A stretch of DNA of 64,000 nt from Rhodothermales bacterium (lineage in GTDB: Bacteria; Bacteroidota; Rhodothermia; Rhodothermales; JANQRZ01), in NCBI GenBank assembly GCA_028284265.1, contig JANQRZ010000014.1:1-64000 (forward strand), read 5' to 3'. Both the position numbers and the translations under genes were made by a program. This document shows, piece by piece, positions 16,920-25,074 of the stretch. Position 1 is the first letter of the stretch. Each line of letters opens with the position of its first letter. The notes below the pieces were generated by a model, which saw nothing but the letters and a program-made list of their open reading frames with translations, searched no databases and was not told the origin of the DNA.

Positions 16920-18572
16920 ATGAGCATGGGTCCACACAGCGGCACAGCCGAACAACGGGTGCAACTCTACGAGGACCGCTGGTCGTCCTATGGCGACTCG
17001 ACCGGTCTCGCCGATCTCTCCGAACGCCCGACTGCAAAAACACTCAAGGCGTTCGACCTCTTCAAAGAGTTCGATGACGAGGTACTGGAGACGCTCTCGC
17101 AGGATATCTCAGTGGCGAAGTGGGAAGCCGGAGCCATCCTCTTCGAGGAGGGCAGCTACCTCGACCTCGCGTTCTACATCGTCGAAGGGTCGGTCAGCCT
17201 CTTCCTGCAAAAGCACGCGGATGCCCCGCCGCAACCTATCTATACGACGCGGATGGTGACTACCCCGGAGGGTGGCGGGGGGGCAACGAAGATGTACGAC
17301 AAGACGGTCTTCGAGGAACAGATCGAGGCGCAGAAAGAGCATCAAGCGAAGGATGCGACGAAGATGACGATGCTCGCGTCGATGGACTTCGACCTGAGCA
17401 AAGGCGAGGAGCGGACGCTCGGTTCGGGTGAGATTTTCGGCGAGATCGGAGCGCTCAACGGGTGGCCGCAGTCGGTGACGGCGCGAACGGCGTCGGACTG
17501 TACGCTCGTACAGATTCGGTTGCCTGCGCTGCAACAACTCAAGCGCAAGTCGAAGGACTTCAAGGCGTGGACCGACCGGCTCTACCGCGAGCGCTCGCTG
17601 TGGCAGCAACTCAAGACCACCCCGCTCTTCGCGGGTGCCGATGACGCCTTCCTCTCCGACCTGACGCAGAAAGTCGAACTGGTCTCGTGCTCACCGGGCG
17701 AGGTGGTAGCGCAGGAAGGTGAAGCTACGGACGCGCTCTACCTCGTCCGCTCCGGCTTCCTCAAAGTCTCGCAGCGCCTCGCCGACGAGGACGTGGCGAT
17801 GACCTACCTCAGCAAAGGGATGACCTTTGGCGAGGCCGAGTTGCTCATGGATGGCCTCGATGCGTGGCAGTTCACCCTTACCTCGGTCGGCTATACCGAA
17901 CTCGTCCGCGTTGAACGAAGCGACTTCGCCCGCCTCGTTCAACGCCACCCTGCTGTCGAGCGTCACCTGTGGGAAGCGGCCGTCGCCCGGATCAAAGAGA
18001 CCGGCGCGACGAGGCAGCGACCGGAGAAGACCGACCTGATCGAGTTCTCACTCGAAAAGGGGCTCGTCCAGGGCAACAGCATCTTGGTCATGGACCTTGA
18101 CGTGTGTACGCGCTGCGACGACTGCGTGCGAGGCTGCGCGAGCACCCACGGCGGGCGGCCCCGGTTCGTCCGCGAGGGCGACCGCTACGACAACTTCCTC
18201 ATCGCCCGAAGCTGCTACCACTGCGAAGACCCCGTCTGCCTGATCGGCTGCCCGACGGGCGCGATCCGACGAGCCAATGTCGGCGAGGTCGTGGAGGTAG
18301 ACGACAGCCTCTGCATCGGGTGCAGCAACTGCGCCAACAAGTGCCCCTACGACGCCATCGTGATGCACGAGACGGGCGAGACATGGCCGGACACGGCGCT
18401 CCCCGAGTGGCTCCGCGGCAAAGACCGCAAGGTGGCAAGCAAGTGCGACCTCTGCCACACGTCAGACGAAGGTCCGGCGTGTGTAACGAGCTGCCCGCAC
18501 TCGTGCGCCTTCCGCATCAGCACGCTCGACGAGTTCCAACAGCTTCAGGCCATCAGCGGGGCGCAGCGATGA
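16920..18572 (+). CDS. Double cNMP-binding-like domain fused to a four-cluster ferredoxin (DmsB/NrfC type)
   Basis: 550 aa, cytoplasmic, no signal peptide. Residues about 44-200 and 232-350 have the cyclic-nucleotide-binding fold (FGEIGAL at 173, FGEAELL at 303). Both phosphate-binding cassettes lack the Arg that holds the cyclic phosphate (PQSVTA at 183-188; DAWQFT near 314-319), and the first domain carries an insert of about 70 residues. Residues 390-530 hold sixteen Cys in four [4Fe-4S] groups: C396/399/402/406, C432/435/440/444, C465/468/471/475 and C509/512/521/525. This is the electron-transfer subunit pattern of DmsB/PsrB/NrfC. GGAGG stands just before the ATG at 16920. It overlaps the cytochrome b gene by ATGA, which suggests direct electron transfer to or from it. 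Confidence 0.87.
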   Translation: MSMGPHSGTAEQRVQLYEDRWSSYGDSTGLADLSERPTAKTLKAFDLFKEFDDEVLETLSQDISVAKWEAGAILFEEGSYLDLAFYIVEGSVSLFLQKHADAPPQPIYTTRMVTTPEGGGGATKMYDKTVFEEQIEAQKEHQAKDATKMTMLASMDFDLSKGEERTLGSGEIFGEIGALNGWPQSVTARTASDCTLVQIRLPALQQLKRKSKDFKAWTDRLYRERSLWQQLKTTPLFAGADDAFLSDLTQKVELVSCSPGEVVAQEGEATDALYLVRSGFLKVSQRLADEDVAMTYLSKGMTFGEAELLMDGLDAWQFTLTSVGYTELVRVERSDFARLVQRHPAVERHLWEAAVARIKETGATRQRPEKTDLIEFSLEKGLVQGNSILVMDLDVCTRCDDCVRGCASTHGGRPRFVREGDRYDNFLIARSCYHCEDPVCLIGCPTGAIRRANVGEVVEVDDSLCIGCSNCANKCPYDAIVMHETGETWPDTALPEWLRGKDRKVASKCDLCHTSDEGPACVTSCPHSCAFRISTLDEFQQLQAISGAQR

Positions 18573-19492
18573 AACCGACCGTCCCCAAGAAAGCCTACCG
18601 ACCGAGAGCGTCTCGCGCTGCCGCAAGCGGCGTGCTGAAAACGGCAGGCCAGACAACCAAGCGCTCTGGTGCGACCCGGTGGGCCAATACGTGGGTGCAG
18701 TCACCCAACTGGTTCTTCGGGTTCTGGATTGTGGTGGCGCTGTGTCTCGTGATCTACACGCTCAATGCGCTATTCGGTCAGGTCCATCCGGGGAGCGCGT
18801 GGGGCCTGAGCTACGGTATCGCAGCGACCATCCTGTTCGTGGCGGTCTTCCTGTACGCGCTCCGGCGGCGGCTGATGAAGGTGCGTGCGCTCGGGCGCTC
18901 ATGGGTCTATCTCCAAGTCCATGTCTACGGGGGCGCGCTCTTCCTCCTACTCGTGTTCATGCACACCGGCTTCCAGTGGCCGCAGGGCGTGCTGACGTGG
19001 TGGCTCTGGGCACTGAGCATCTGGGTCGTCGGCAGCGGCCTGCTCGGGATCGTCCTCCAAAAGTGGCTCCCGACGCTCCTCAGCAGCGGCCTCACCACCG
19101 AGGTTCACTACGACCGCATCCCCGACCTCGTCAGCGAGATTCGTCGCCGCGCCGAGGCGCTCGTCGAAGACGCGGACTACGCGATTCGGACTTTTTATCG
19201 GGATGACCTTGCCCCCTCCCTCACCGGGCCGGAGACGCACCTCGCCTACTACCTCGGAGCCTCTGACGTGAACGGGCGCAGCCGACAGTTCGACGCGCTC
19301 GGCGCGATGCTTCCAGCGGAGGAGCGCGCCAAACTGTCGGAGCTTCGAGAGATGGTCCAGACGAAGCAGGAGATCGACGCGCACTACACGCTCCAGAAAG
19401 CGCTGCGCGGGTGGCTCCTGCTGCACGTCCCAGTCTCGGTCGTGCTCATCGTGCTTCTCGGATTCCACATCTTCTCGGTCTGGTACTGGTAA
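18569..19492 (+). CDS. Diheme b-type membrane cytochrome
   Basis: 307 aa. Five hydrophobic segments at about 48-70, 81-98, 112-133, 141-164 and 280-303. Two His pairs, H118/H132 and H286/H300, are each spaced 14 residues within membrane segments, the spacing of bis-His b-heme ligands (as in cytochrome b and b561-type proteins). A cytoplasmic or periplasmic loop of about 110 charged residues (170-280) separates helix 4 from helix 5. The start ATG overlaps the upstream ferredoxin stop and its own stop overlaps the next ATG (TAATG), so it is coupled to both. Likely role: quinone-linked electron passage between the four-cluster ferredoxin and the decaheme cytochrome. Quinone binding is inferred. 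Confidence 0.8.
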   Translation: MKPTVPKKAYRPRASRAAASGVLKTAGQTTKRSGATRWANTWVQSPNWFFGFWIVVALCLVIYTLNALFGQVHPGSAWGLSYGIAATILFVAVFLYALRRRLMKVRALGRSWVYLQVHVYGGALFLLLVFMHTGFQWPQGVLTWWLWALSIWVVGSGLLGIVLQKWLPTLLSSGLTTEVHYDRIPDLVSEIRRRAEALVEDADYAIRTFYRDDLAPSLTGPETHLAYYLGASDVNGRSRQFDALGAMLPAEERAKLSELREMVQTKQEIDAHYTLQKALRGWLLLHVPVSVVLIVLLGFHIFSVWYW

Positions 19493-21048
19493 TGGCGGCT
19501 AAACCGAAACGCAAAGGATTTTTCAGCCGACTCCGCCTGCCGGTAGCGAAAGAGTACGTCTACCCATCGTCGCGCACAGGAATGTTCCTCGTCGGCGGTG
19601 TCGGGGCAGCGCTCGTGCTCGGGCTGTTCGCGTTCAACGCCTTCGTTCAGGAAGGGGCGCTCGTCTCAAACGGGCCGCTGTCCTCGAACCACGCGAGTTT
19701 CGGCGGCGACTGCCAAGCGTGCCACACGCCATTCCAAGCCGTCACCGATGACAAGTGCTCCGTCTGCCATGAGAAATACGGCGATGAGATCGGCGTCCAC
19801 ACCTTCGAGTCGCACTACCTCTACCGCTCGGCGGACTTCACGCGCGTCGTCCCCCAACCTAATGAGCCTGCATGCTTCAACTGCCACAACGAGCACGTCG
19901 GGCGCGACGCGCCGATCACCGAGGTCGCCGACGCGCTCTGCCTCCAGTGCCATGAGTACGGCTCGTTTAACGACGGGCACCCGGAGTTCCAAGCCGTCGC
20001 CGACAGCCTCGAAGACCCGAACCTAAAATTTCCCCACACGCTCCACGTCAACGAAGTCAGCGACCGCGAGGACTTGGTCGATATCGAACAGGCATGCCTC
20101 TACTGTCACAACGCCGACGACGAGGGCAAAAACTTCCAGCCGATCTCGTTCGACCAGCACTGCGACACCTGCCACCTGACGACAAGCGTGGCGACGCCCT
20201 GGATTCCGGTGGCCTCGGGCAATACGGTCGGCGTGCTGACACTCGAATCGCTCCGGTCGGACGGGCGGCCCGGTTCGCTGTGGACCTATTACACCAACCC
20301 GGGTGAGTTCCAGAATCGGGGCGAGACCGTCCGCAAGACGCCGGTCTATCACCAGGACCGATGGGTGATCGCCAACCTTCAGCGCCTCCGCCGCCTCCTC
20401 TATCCCTCAACAGGCCTCGCTGACCTCCTTCTCGCCTCGGGCGATGTGGACACCCGCGAAGCACGAGCGCTCTACGACGAAGCCCTAGCCACCCTTCGCA
20501 CCTACGCCGAGGAACTCAGAAGCTCCCCCGAGCGCACGGTGCAGCGCGAGCTATCCCAAGTCGAGGACTTGCTCGCCGTCGTGGAGCGACGACTACGCGA
20601 CCCCTATGCCCCACTCGACGAGACCAAGTTCGCCGTCTCTCTCGCCGAGCGCGACACGTCGCTGACCGACGACGAGGTGGACGTGTACGAGAGCGTAGTG
20701 GCCCAACTCACGCAGCCGTGCCAGCAGTGCCACTACGTCGAGAACGCTACCATTGTCCGGGCCAAGGCCGACCAGCGCACCCTCATCCGCGCCGAGTTCG
20801 ACCACAGCGCCCACATCACGACCACGCGCTGCCTCGACTGCCACAACGCCATCCCGATCCGCGAGTTCAACGCGACCGAATCGACGCCGCCCCCAGCTCA
20901 GGACCACGCGGGCATCCAGAATCTCCCCTCCATCGAGTCCTGCTTCACCTGCCACGACAACGGCAAGGCCGCGAACACCTGCGTGACGTGCCACCTCTTC
21001 CACCCCGACAAGTCGCAGCATTCCAACCTGCTGCTATATCTGGAATGA
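19492..21048 (+). CDS. Membrane-anchored decaheme c-type cytochrome
   Basis: 518 aa. Basic N-terminus, then one membrane anchor (about 30-50), so the hemes face the periplasm. Ten CxxCH sites at C74, C89, C128, C150, C202, C224, C410, C447, C484 and C497. The first six and the last four are separated by a helical, heme-free linker (about 235-405). Extra His residues (H103, H108, H182, H185, H441 and others) are available as distal ligands. The first cluster reads like a cytochrome c3/NapC-NrfH-type region. The start overlaps the previous stop (TAATG). It is the likely electron carrier between the b-type protein and the other cytochromes. Confidence 0.87.
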   Translation: MAAKPKRKGFFSRLRLPVAKEYVYPSSRTGMFLVGGVGAALVLGLFAFNAFVQEGALVSNGPLSSNHASFGGDCQACHTPFQAVTDDKCSVCHEKYGDEIGVHTFESHYLYRSADFTRVVPQPNEPACFNCHNEHVGRDAPITEVADALCLQCHEYGSFNDGHPEFQAVADSLEDPNLKFPHTLHVNEVSDREDLVDIEQACLYCHNADDEGKNFQPISFDQHCDTCHLTTSVATPWIPVASGNTVGVLTLESLRSDGRPGSLWTYYTNPGEFQNRGETVRKTPVYHQDRWVIANLQRLRRLLYPSTGLADLLLASGDVDTREARALYDEALATLRTYAEELRSSPERTVQRELSQVEDLLAVVERRLRDPYAPLDETKFAVSLAERDTSLTDDEVDVYESVVAQLTQPCQQCHYVENATIVRAKADQRTLIRAEFDHSAHITTTRCLDCHNAIPIREFNATESTPPPAQDHAGIQNLPSIESCFTCHDNGKAANTCVTCHLFHPDKSQHSNLLLYLE

Positions 21049-21087
21049 GAGTTGTTTTTTGCCCTCTGCCTTCTGCTCTCTGAACCC

Positions 21088-21930
21088 ATGCCAGCACGCC
21101 TTTTTTGCAAGACGGGAGAGTTCGCCGGAGCCTCGTTCGAGATCGGCACGGAGACGACGATTGGACGCGGGCCGGACGGTGGGGCGAGTATTCCATCAGA
21201 GGTCGTCTCGGGTCGGCACGCCCGGATTTTTTTCGATGAGAGCGAAGGCAGCTATTTCCTCGAAGACCTTGGCAGTAGCAATGGAACAAAGCTCGATGGA
21301 CTCACGGTCAATGCCCCCGTTAAGCTCGGCGCGCTCCACGTCGTTACTCTCGCCGACCGAATCGACTTGATCTATCACGCTGTGGAACGATCCGCGGCGG
21401 CCCCTGCAACCCTGAAAGCCGAGGTGGGCAAGACCGAGTTTGCGCCGGTGCCCGTGATTGACCTTCCACCGGAGCAGGAGGATGAGGCGAGAAGAACACG
21501 CATCGCTGCCTCCCCTTTCATTGGCCTGCCGCCTGAGCCAGAGGCTGCGGGACGTGAGACACAGCCAGAAGACATTCACCCACCCGCCCCTTCCGATCCG
21601 GGACCTCTAGAGGCACCCACGATTGTCGAACCGCCGCGCTTCGCACTCGACATCGCCCGACTGGATGATAACCCCAAGACCTTTCTTCTCATTGAAGGCG
21701 AGAATACCGTCGGGCGCTCGCCGGAATGCACCATCATGGTCGACGCTCAGTCGGTCTCTCGGCAGCACGCCGTACTGACCGTTCGCGGTGGACGCATCAC
21801 GGTACGCGACTTCGGAAGCCGCAACAAGACGTTCCTTAACGGGAATCCCGTGGACGCCGAGACAGAAATCCAACCCGGTGCATCTCTCCGGTTTGGGATC
21901 GACATCGAAGCCACACTCCGCCGCGCCTGA
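21088..21930 (+). CDS. Double FHA-domain protein
   Basis: 280 aa, no signal peptide. FHA 1 (about 12-95) has the canonical phosphothreonine-binding residues: GR (TIGRGP), SGRH and SSNGT. FHA 2 (about 200-280) has GR (VGRSPE), SRQH and RNKT, keeping Ser, Arg and Asn but with Lys for the Gly of NGT. The middle is Pro/Glu-rich and disordered. The start at 21088 is chosen because the FHA homology begins directly after it; an in-frame ATG at 21052 would add 12 residues. A pyrimidine tract (CCTCTGCCTTCTGC, about 21063-21076) stands just upstream. It probably brings phosphorylated partners to the electron-transfer complex. No Ser/Thr kinase lies in the window. Confidence 0.85.
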   Translation: MPARLFCKTGEFAGASFEIGTETTIGRGPDGGASIPSEVVSGRHARIFFDESEGSYFLEDLGSSNGTKLDGLTVNAPVKLGALHVVTLADRIDLIYHAVERSAAAPATLKAEVGKTEFAPVPVIDLPPEQEDEARRTRIAASPFIGLPPEPEAAGRETQPEDIHPPAPSDPGPLEAPTIVEPPRFALDIARLDDNPKTFLLIEGENTVGRSPECTIMVDAQSVSRQHAVLTVRGGRITVRDFGSRNKTFLNGNPVDAETEIQPGASLRFGIDIEATLRRA

Positions 21931-21949
21931 CTTATTACCACCCGCCGCC

Positions 21950-24295
21950 ATGCCTTCCTCGGAGATGACCAACGGACACACCGACCTGCCCGATGTGCTG
22001 GACCTCCTCATCGTCGGCGGCGGACCGGCAGGGACGGCGGCGGCGTTCCGCGCCCGCGAACTCGGCCTGAGCGCGCTCGTCATCGACTACGATGACTTGA
22101 TGAAGCGCATCCGCGACTACGCCAAAGACAAGCAGATTCTCCCTCACTTCGGCGGCGGCGACAAGATGCAGTTCCCGCAAGGCGGCGACCTTGTGGCAGA
22201 CCTCCACTTCAGCCCCATCGACAAGGACGACATGTGCGCCGAGTGGAAGGGGCTATACAAGCAGCATGACATTCCCGCTCAGACCGGCGTCGAGTTGACC
22301 GGATTGGAGGCAGGCGAAGACGGCGTGTGGGATGTCAAGACGTGGAATCATCGAGCGAAGGCAGAGCAGACATTCCGTGCCCGCCACGTCGCCCTCGCCA
22401 TCGGTCGCGGTGTCCCGCGTCGGTTTGATATTCCCGGCTCCACTGACGGCATCGCCTACAAGCTTGACGACGCGACGCAGTACGTTGGGCACCCTGTCTG
22501 CGTAATCGGCGGCGGAACGTCGGCAGCCGAAGCCGTCATTGCCCTCTCCGAAGCCAAGGCTGAGGCCGGTGATGAGTGCGCCGTCTATTGGTCGTATCGC
22601 GGCGACAAGTTGCCGAAAGTCTCCAAGGCCCTCGCCGACGCGTTCTTCAATGCCTACATCGGCAACGGCAACATCCGCTACCAGCCCGGCTCCGAGCCTG
22701 TCGCTGTCGTGACCACGCCAGAGAAAAAAGAACACCTCTCGATTCGCGTGGACCGCAAGACGCCCGCCGGGCGGCCCAACGAAACGATCCACCTAGAGTT
22801 TGAGAAGACGCGCTGCGTGGCGTGCATCGGCGAGGACATTCCCGAGGCGCTACTCAACTCGCTCGGCATCTACCTCGTGACCGGCGGACCGAGCGACAAG
22901 AAGCGCATGGTGGTAACGCCACTGCTGGAGACGCAGCAGCCCAACGTCTACCTCATCGGCGACCTCTTGAGCCAGGCTTATCTCGAAACCGATGACTTCG
23001 GAGGCGCCCCGTCGACGTTCCGCGAGATCAAGCACCGGGGCAACATCAAGTCGGCCCTGCGCGATGGTGTCTTCGTGGCCGAAGTCGTCAAACAGAAAAT
23101 CGAAGGGCGCGAGGTGATCGAGGTCAACCTTGACTTTACCGACGGCCCGGCAGAGCCGAAAGAGCAGACCGCGTTAGAGCTAGCGCCACCGCCTACCATC
23201 GCAACAGCGGAGGGGCCGCCAGAAGAGACTATCGCACCGGAGCGCTCGGTCGAAGCTACAGGCAGATTCCTTGTTCGCATCACGGCAGGCGGGATCGAAG
23301 AAGATGAGTTCGCTTTGGAGACAGACGGCACCACAACAATTGGCCGCAGCGAATGCACGATCTCTTTCCCCGAGGATACTACCCTCTCCTCGCCCCATGC
23401 CTCCGTCGTCCACGGACCAGATGGCTACCTCCTACGCGACAATGGAAGCACGACCGGGACGTTCCTCCAGCTTCGCCCTGGCTCGTCCTATACCGTCAAA
23501 GACGGCGATCTGCTCCGCCTCGGCCAGCGCTTCCTCCGGTTCCATGTAGAGGGCGGCACCCACGCCTTTACCCACTACGACGCGACCGGCCAAGTCGTCC
23601 AGCAACAATCCGTCACCGAGGGCACCATCGTCCTCGGACGCGAGGCTCCCGACGTCACGCTCGACGAGCAGGACATGGTGCTCTCGCGTCGCCACATCTC
23701 ACTATCGCTCAAAGACGGTGTACTCCGCGTCAAAGACCTGAAGAGCCTCAACGGAACCTACCTCCGTGTCCGCGATGCTATCGCGCTCGAGAGCGACGAC
23801 CAGTTCCGTGTAGGCCAGCAACTCTTCCGACTGAACGCCAAGGAGGAGGTCACGAAATCCGGCAGCACGACATTCCGGCTCACACCCTACAAGCCAGAAA
23901 ACGCTACTGAGGAAATACTGGCCGTTACGTCTGCGCCGTCTGCCGAATTAGAGACATCACCTGCCGAGGCTCCAGCATCTTCTGCGGAGCACGAGGCTCC
24001 CTCCGTGACGTTCAAAGGAGACGGCACAACCATTCCTGTGAAGCCGGGCCAGACGCTATGCGACGCCGCCGAGGCACACGGCATCGAGCTTCAAGCGGAG
24101 TGCCATGCAGGCATCTGCGGCAGCGACCCCATTCGCATCGTCTCCGGCGGCGAATACCTCGACGTACCGGGCGATGAGGAAGCGGGAACTCTCGAAGACA
24201 TCTGCGACCTCGAAGCAGGCAATGCACCCGGCCGGTGCCGCCTCGCGTGTATGGTTCGCACCACCGGCCCCGTTGTCGTCGAGCGTGTCGGTTAA
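21950..24295 (+). CDS. Flavoprotein reductase fused to two FHA domains and a [2Fe-2S] ferredoxin
   Basis: 781 aa in one chain. Residues about 15-385: two-Rossmann pyridine-nucleotide/FAD reductase with GGGPAG at 23-28, a second GGGTSAAEA near 187 and a YLIGDLL FAD motif. It resembles YpdA/thioredoxin-reductase folds but has no CxxC active site. About 435-530: FHA with degenerate residues (SSPH, TTGT). About 540-640: canonical FHA (LGRE, SRRH, LNGT). About 685-781: plant-type ferredoxin with C718 and C723, but Asp 726 where the third Cys should be, and C752, C763 and C767 further on. Probably moves electrons from NAD(P)H to the ferredoxin domain and on to the operon's iron-sulfur or heme proteins. 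The ATG at 21950 is preferred; ATG 21965 is also possible. Last gene of the operon. Confidence 0.85.
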   Translation: MPSSEMTNGHTDLPDVLDLLIVGGGPAGTAAAFRARELGLSALVIDYDDLMKRIRDYAKDKQILPHFGGGDKMQFPQGGDLVADLHFSPIDKDDMCAEWKGLYKQHDIPAQTGVELTGLEAGEDGVWDVKTWNHRAKAEQTFRARHVALAIGRGVPRRFDIPGSTDGIAYKLDDATQYVGHPVCVIGGGTSAAEAVIALSEAKAEAGDECAVYWSYRGDKLPKVSKALADAFFNAYIGNGNIRYQPGSEPVAVVTTPEKKEHLSIRVDRKTPAGRPNETIHLEFEKTRCVACIGEDIPEALLNSLGIYLVTGGPSDKKRMVVTPLLETQQPNVYLIGDLLSQAYLETDDFGGAPSTFREIKHRGNIKSALRDGVFVAEVVKQKIEGREVIEVNLDFTDGPAEPKEQTALELAPPPTIATAEGPPEETIAPERSVEATGRFLVRITAGGIEEDEFALETDGTTTIGRSECTISFPEDTTLSSPHASVVHGPDGYLLRDNGSTTGTFLQLRPGSSYTVKDGDLLRLGQRFLRFHVEGGTHAFTHYDATGQVVQQQSVTEGTIVLGREAPDVTLDEQDMVLSRRHISLSLKDGVLRVKDLKSLNGTYLRVRDAIALESDDQFRVGQQLFRLNAKEEVTKSGSTTFRLTPYKPENATEEILAVTSAPSAELETSPAEAPASSAEHEAPSVTFKGDGTTIPVKPGQTLCDAAEAHGIELQAECHAGICGSDPIRIVSGGEYLDVPGDEEAGTLEDICDLEAGNAPGRCRLACMVRTTGPVVVERVG

Positions 24296-24300
24296 CAACG

Positions 24301-24329
24301 ACGAGGGGCGACCAAGTGTCGCCCCTCGT
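24301..24329. terminator. Terminator hairpin after the cytochrome operon and mscL
   Basis: Perfect 12-bp stem ACGAGGGGCGAC / GTCGCCCCTCGT with the 5-nt loop CAAGT, directly after the stop at 24295 and 27 bp before the convergent mscL stop. There is no long T tract, but the symmetrical stem can act in both directions. Confidence 0.75.
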
Positions 24330-24355
24330 TATGTGCAGCGCTATCTAGGCAGCAC

Positions 24356-24802
24356 TCAACTGGCGTTTGGGCGCTTGAGCAAGTCACGAATCTCGGTCAG
24401 CAGTTGCTGATCAGCCGTCAGTTCAGGCTCGGCTTGTTCTTCAACGACCTCTTCCTCAGCCTCCCTCTTCAGGTTGTTGACCCACTTGACGAAAATGAAC
24501 ACGGCGAAGGCAACAATCAGGAATGAGATAATCGTGTTGATGAACACGCCCCAACTCATCGTGACCGCACCAGCGGCGCTGGCCGCTTCAAGGGTGGCGT
24601 AGGGACCAACAGGATTGCCCTGTTTCAGGACGGTGAAGATGTTGGCGAAGTCGACATCGCCAAGAAGCAAGCCGAGCGGGGGCATAAGAATGCCATCGAC
24701 CAATGCCTTGACGATCGTCCCGAAGGCCGCACCGATGATGATGCCGACGGCCATATCAACCACGTTGCCCTTGACGGCAAACTCTTTGAACTCGTTCCAC
24801 AT
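24356..24802 (-). CDS. mscL: Large-conductance mechanosensitive channel MscL
   Basis: 148 aa. Inner-membrane homopentamer that opens on hypo-osmotic shock. The N-terminal [20 protein letters not shown] and the first helix ([18 protein letters not shown]) are diagnostic. The second helix (about 85-108) and the charged C-terminal bundle ([13 protein letters not shown], then [10 protein letters not shown]) complete the family pattern. The periplasmic loop is a little long. It is convergent with the cytochrome operon and divergent from the DUF1800 operon. Confidence 0.97.
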   Translation of the reverse strand: MWNEFKEFAVKGNVVDMAVGIIIGAAFGTIVKALVDGILMPPLGLLLGDVDFANIFTVLKQGNPVGPYATLEAASAAGAVTMSWGVFINTIISFLIVAFAVFIFVKWVNNLKREAEEEVVEEQAEPELTADQQLLTEIRDLLKRPNAS

Positions 24803-24986
24803 GGCAGGAGAGGGTAGGTGGTGGGTGAGAGTGTGTCGCAGCCGACACGCTGCGGTTCCAGTAGCAGAAGGTATTCATCGCGCACCACTTCTCCAACAGA
24901 CAGGGTATTTCGACACGCTCCGGCGTTTGCTGGCCCGCCGTGTCGTAATGGATGGCGATAGTCTAGGTCTATTGAAGGGCGACTTT

Positions 24987-24998
24987 TCTATCGATAGA
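24987..24998. promoter_or_regulatory. Palindrome TCTATCGATAGA upstream of the DUF1800 operon
   Basis: Perfect 12-bp palindrome 77 nt before the ATG at 25075, in the 272-bp divergent gap with mscL. The same gap holds GTGTCG or CGACAC four times (24833, 24843, 24911, 24940). It may be an operator; no regulator gene is nearby. The gap holds no other gene that I see. Confidence 0.25.
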
Positions 24999-25074
24999 TG
25001 GAGTCCGAAACTTGGACCAGTCCGAGTCCCGCGTCGGGACCCGGTGTATCTCTCGAAGCCGTCCTCATGCCCGC

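Noticed and set aside
15116-16945. 609-codon open frame on the minus strand
   Set aside because: Antisense to the multiheme cytochrome with seven CxxCH motifs; long antisense frames are common in high-GC DNA. No domain visible.
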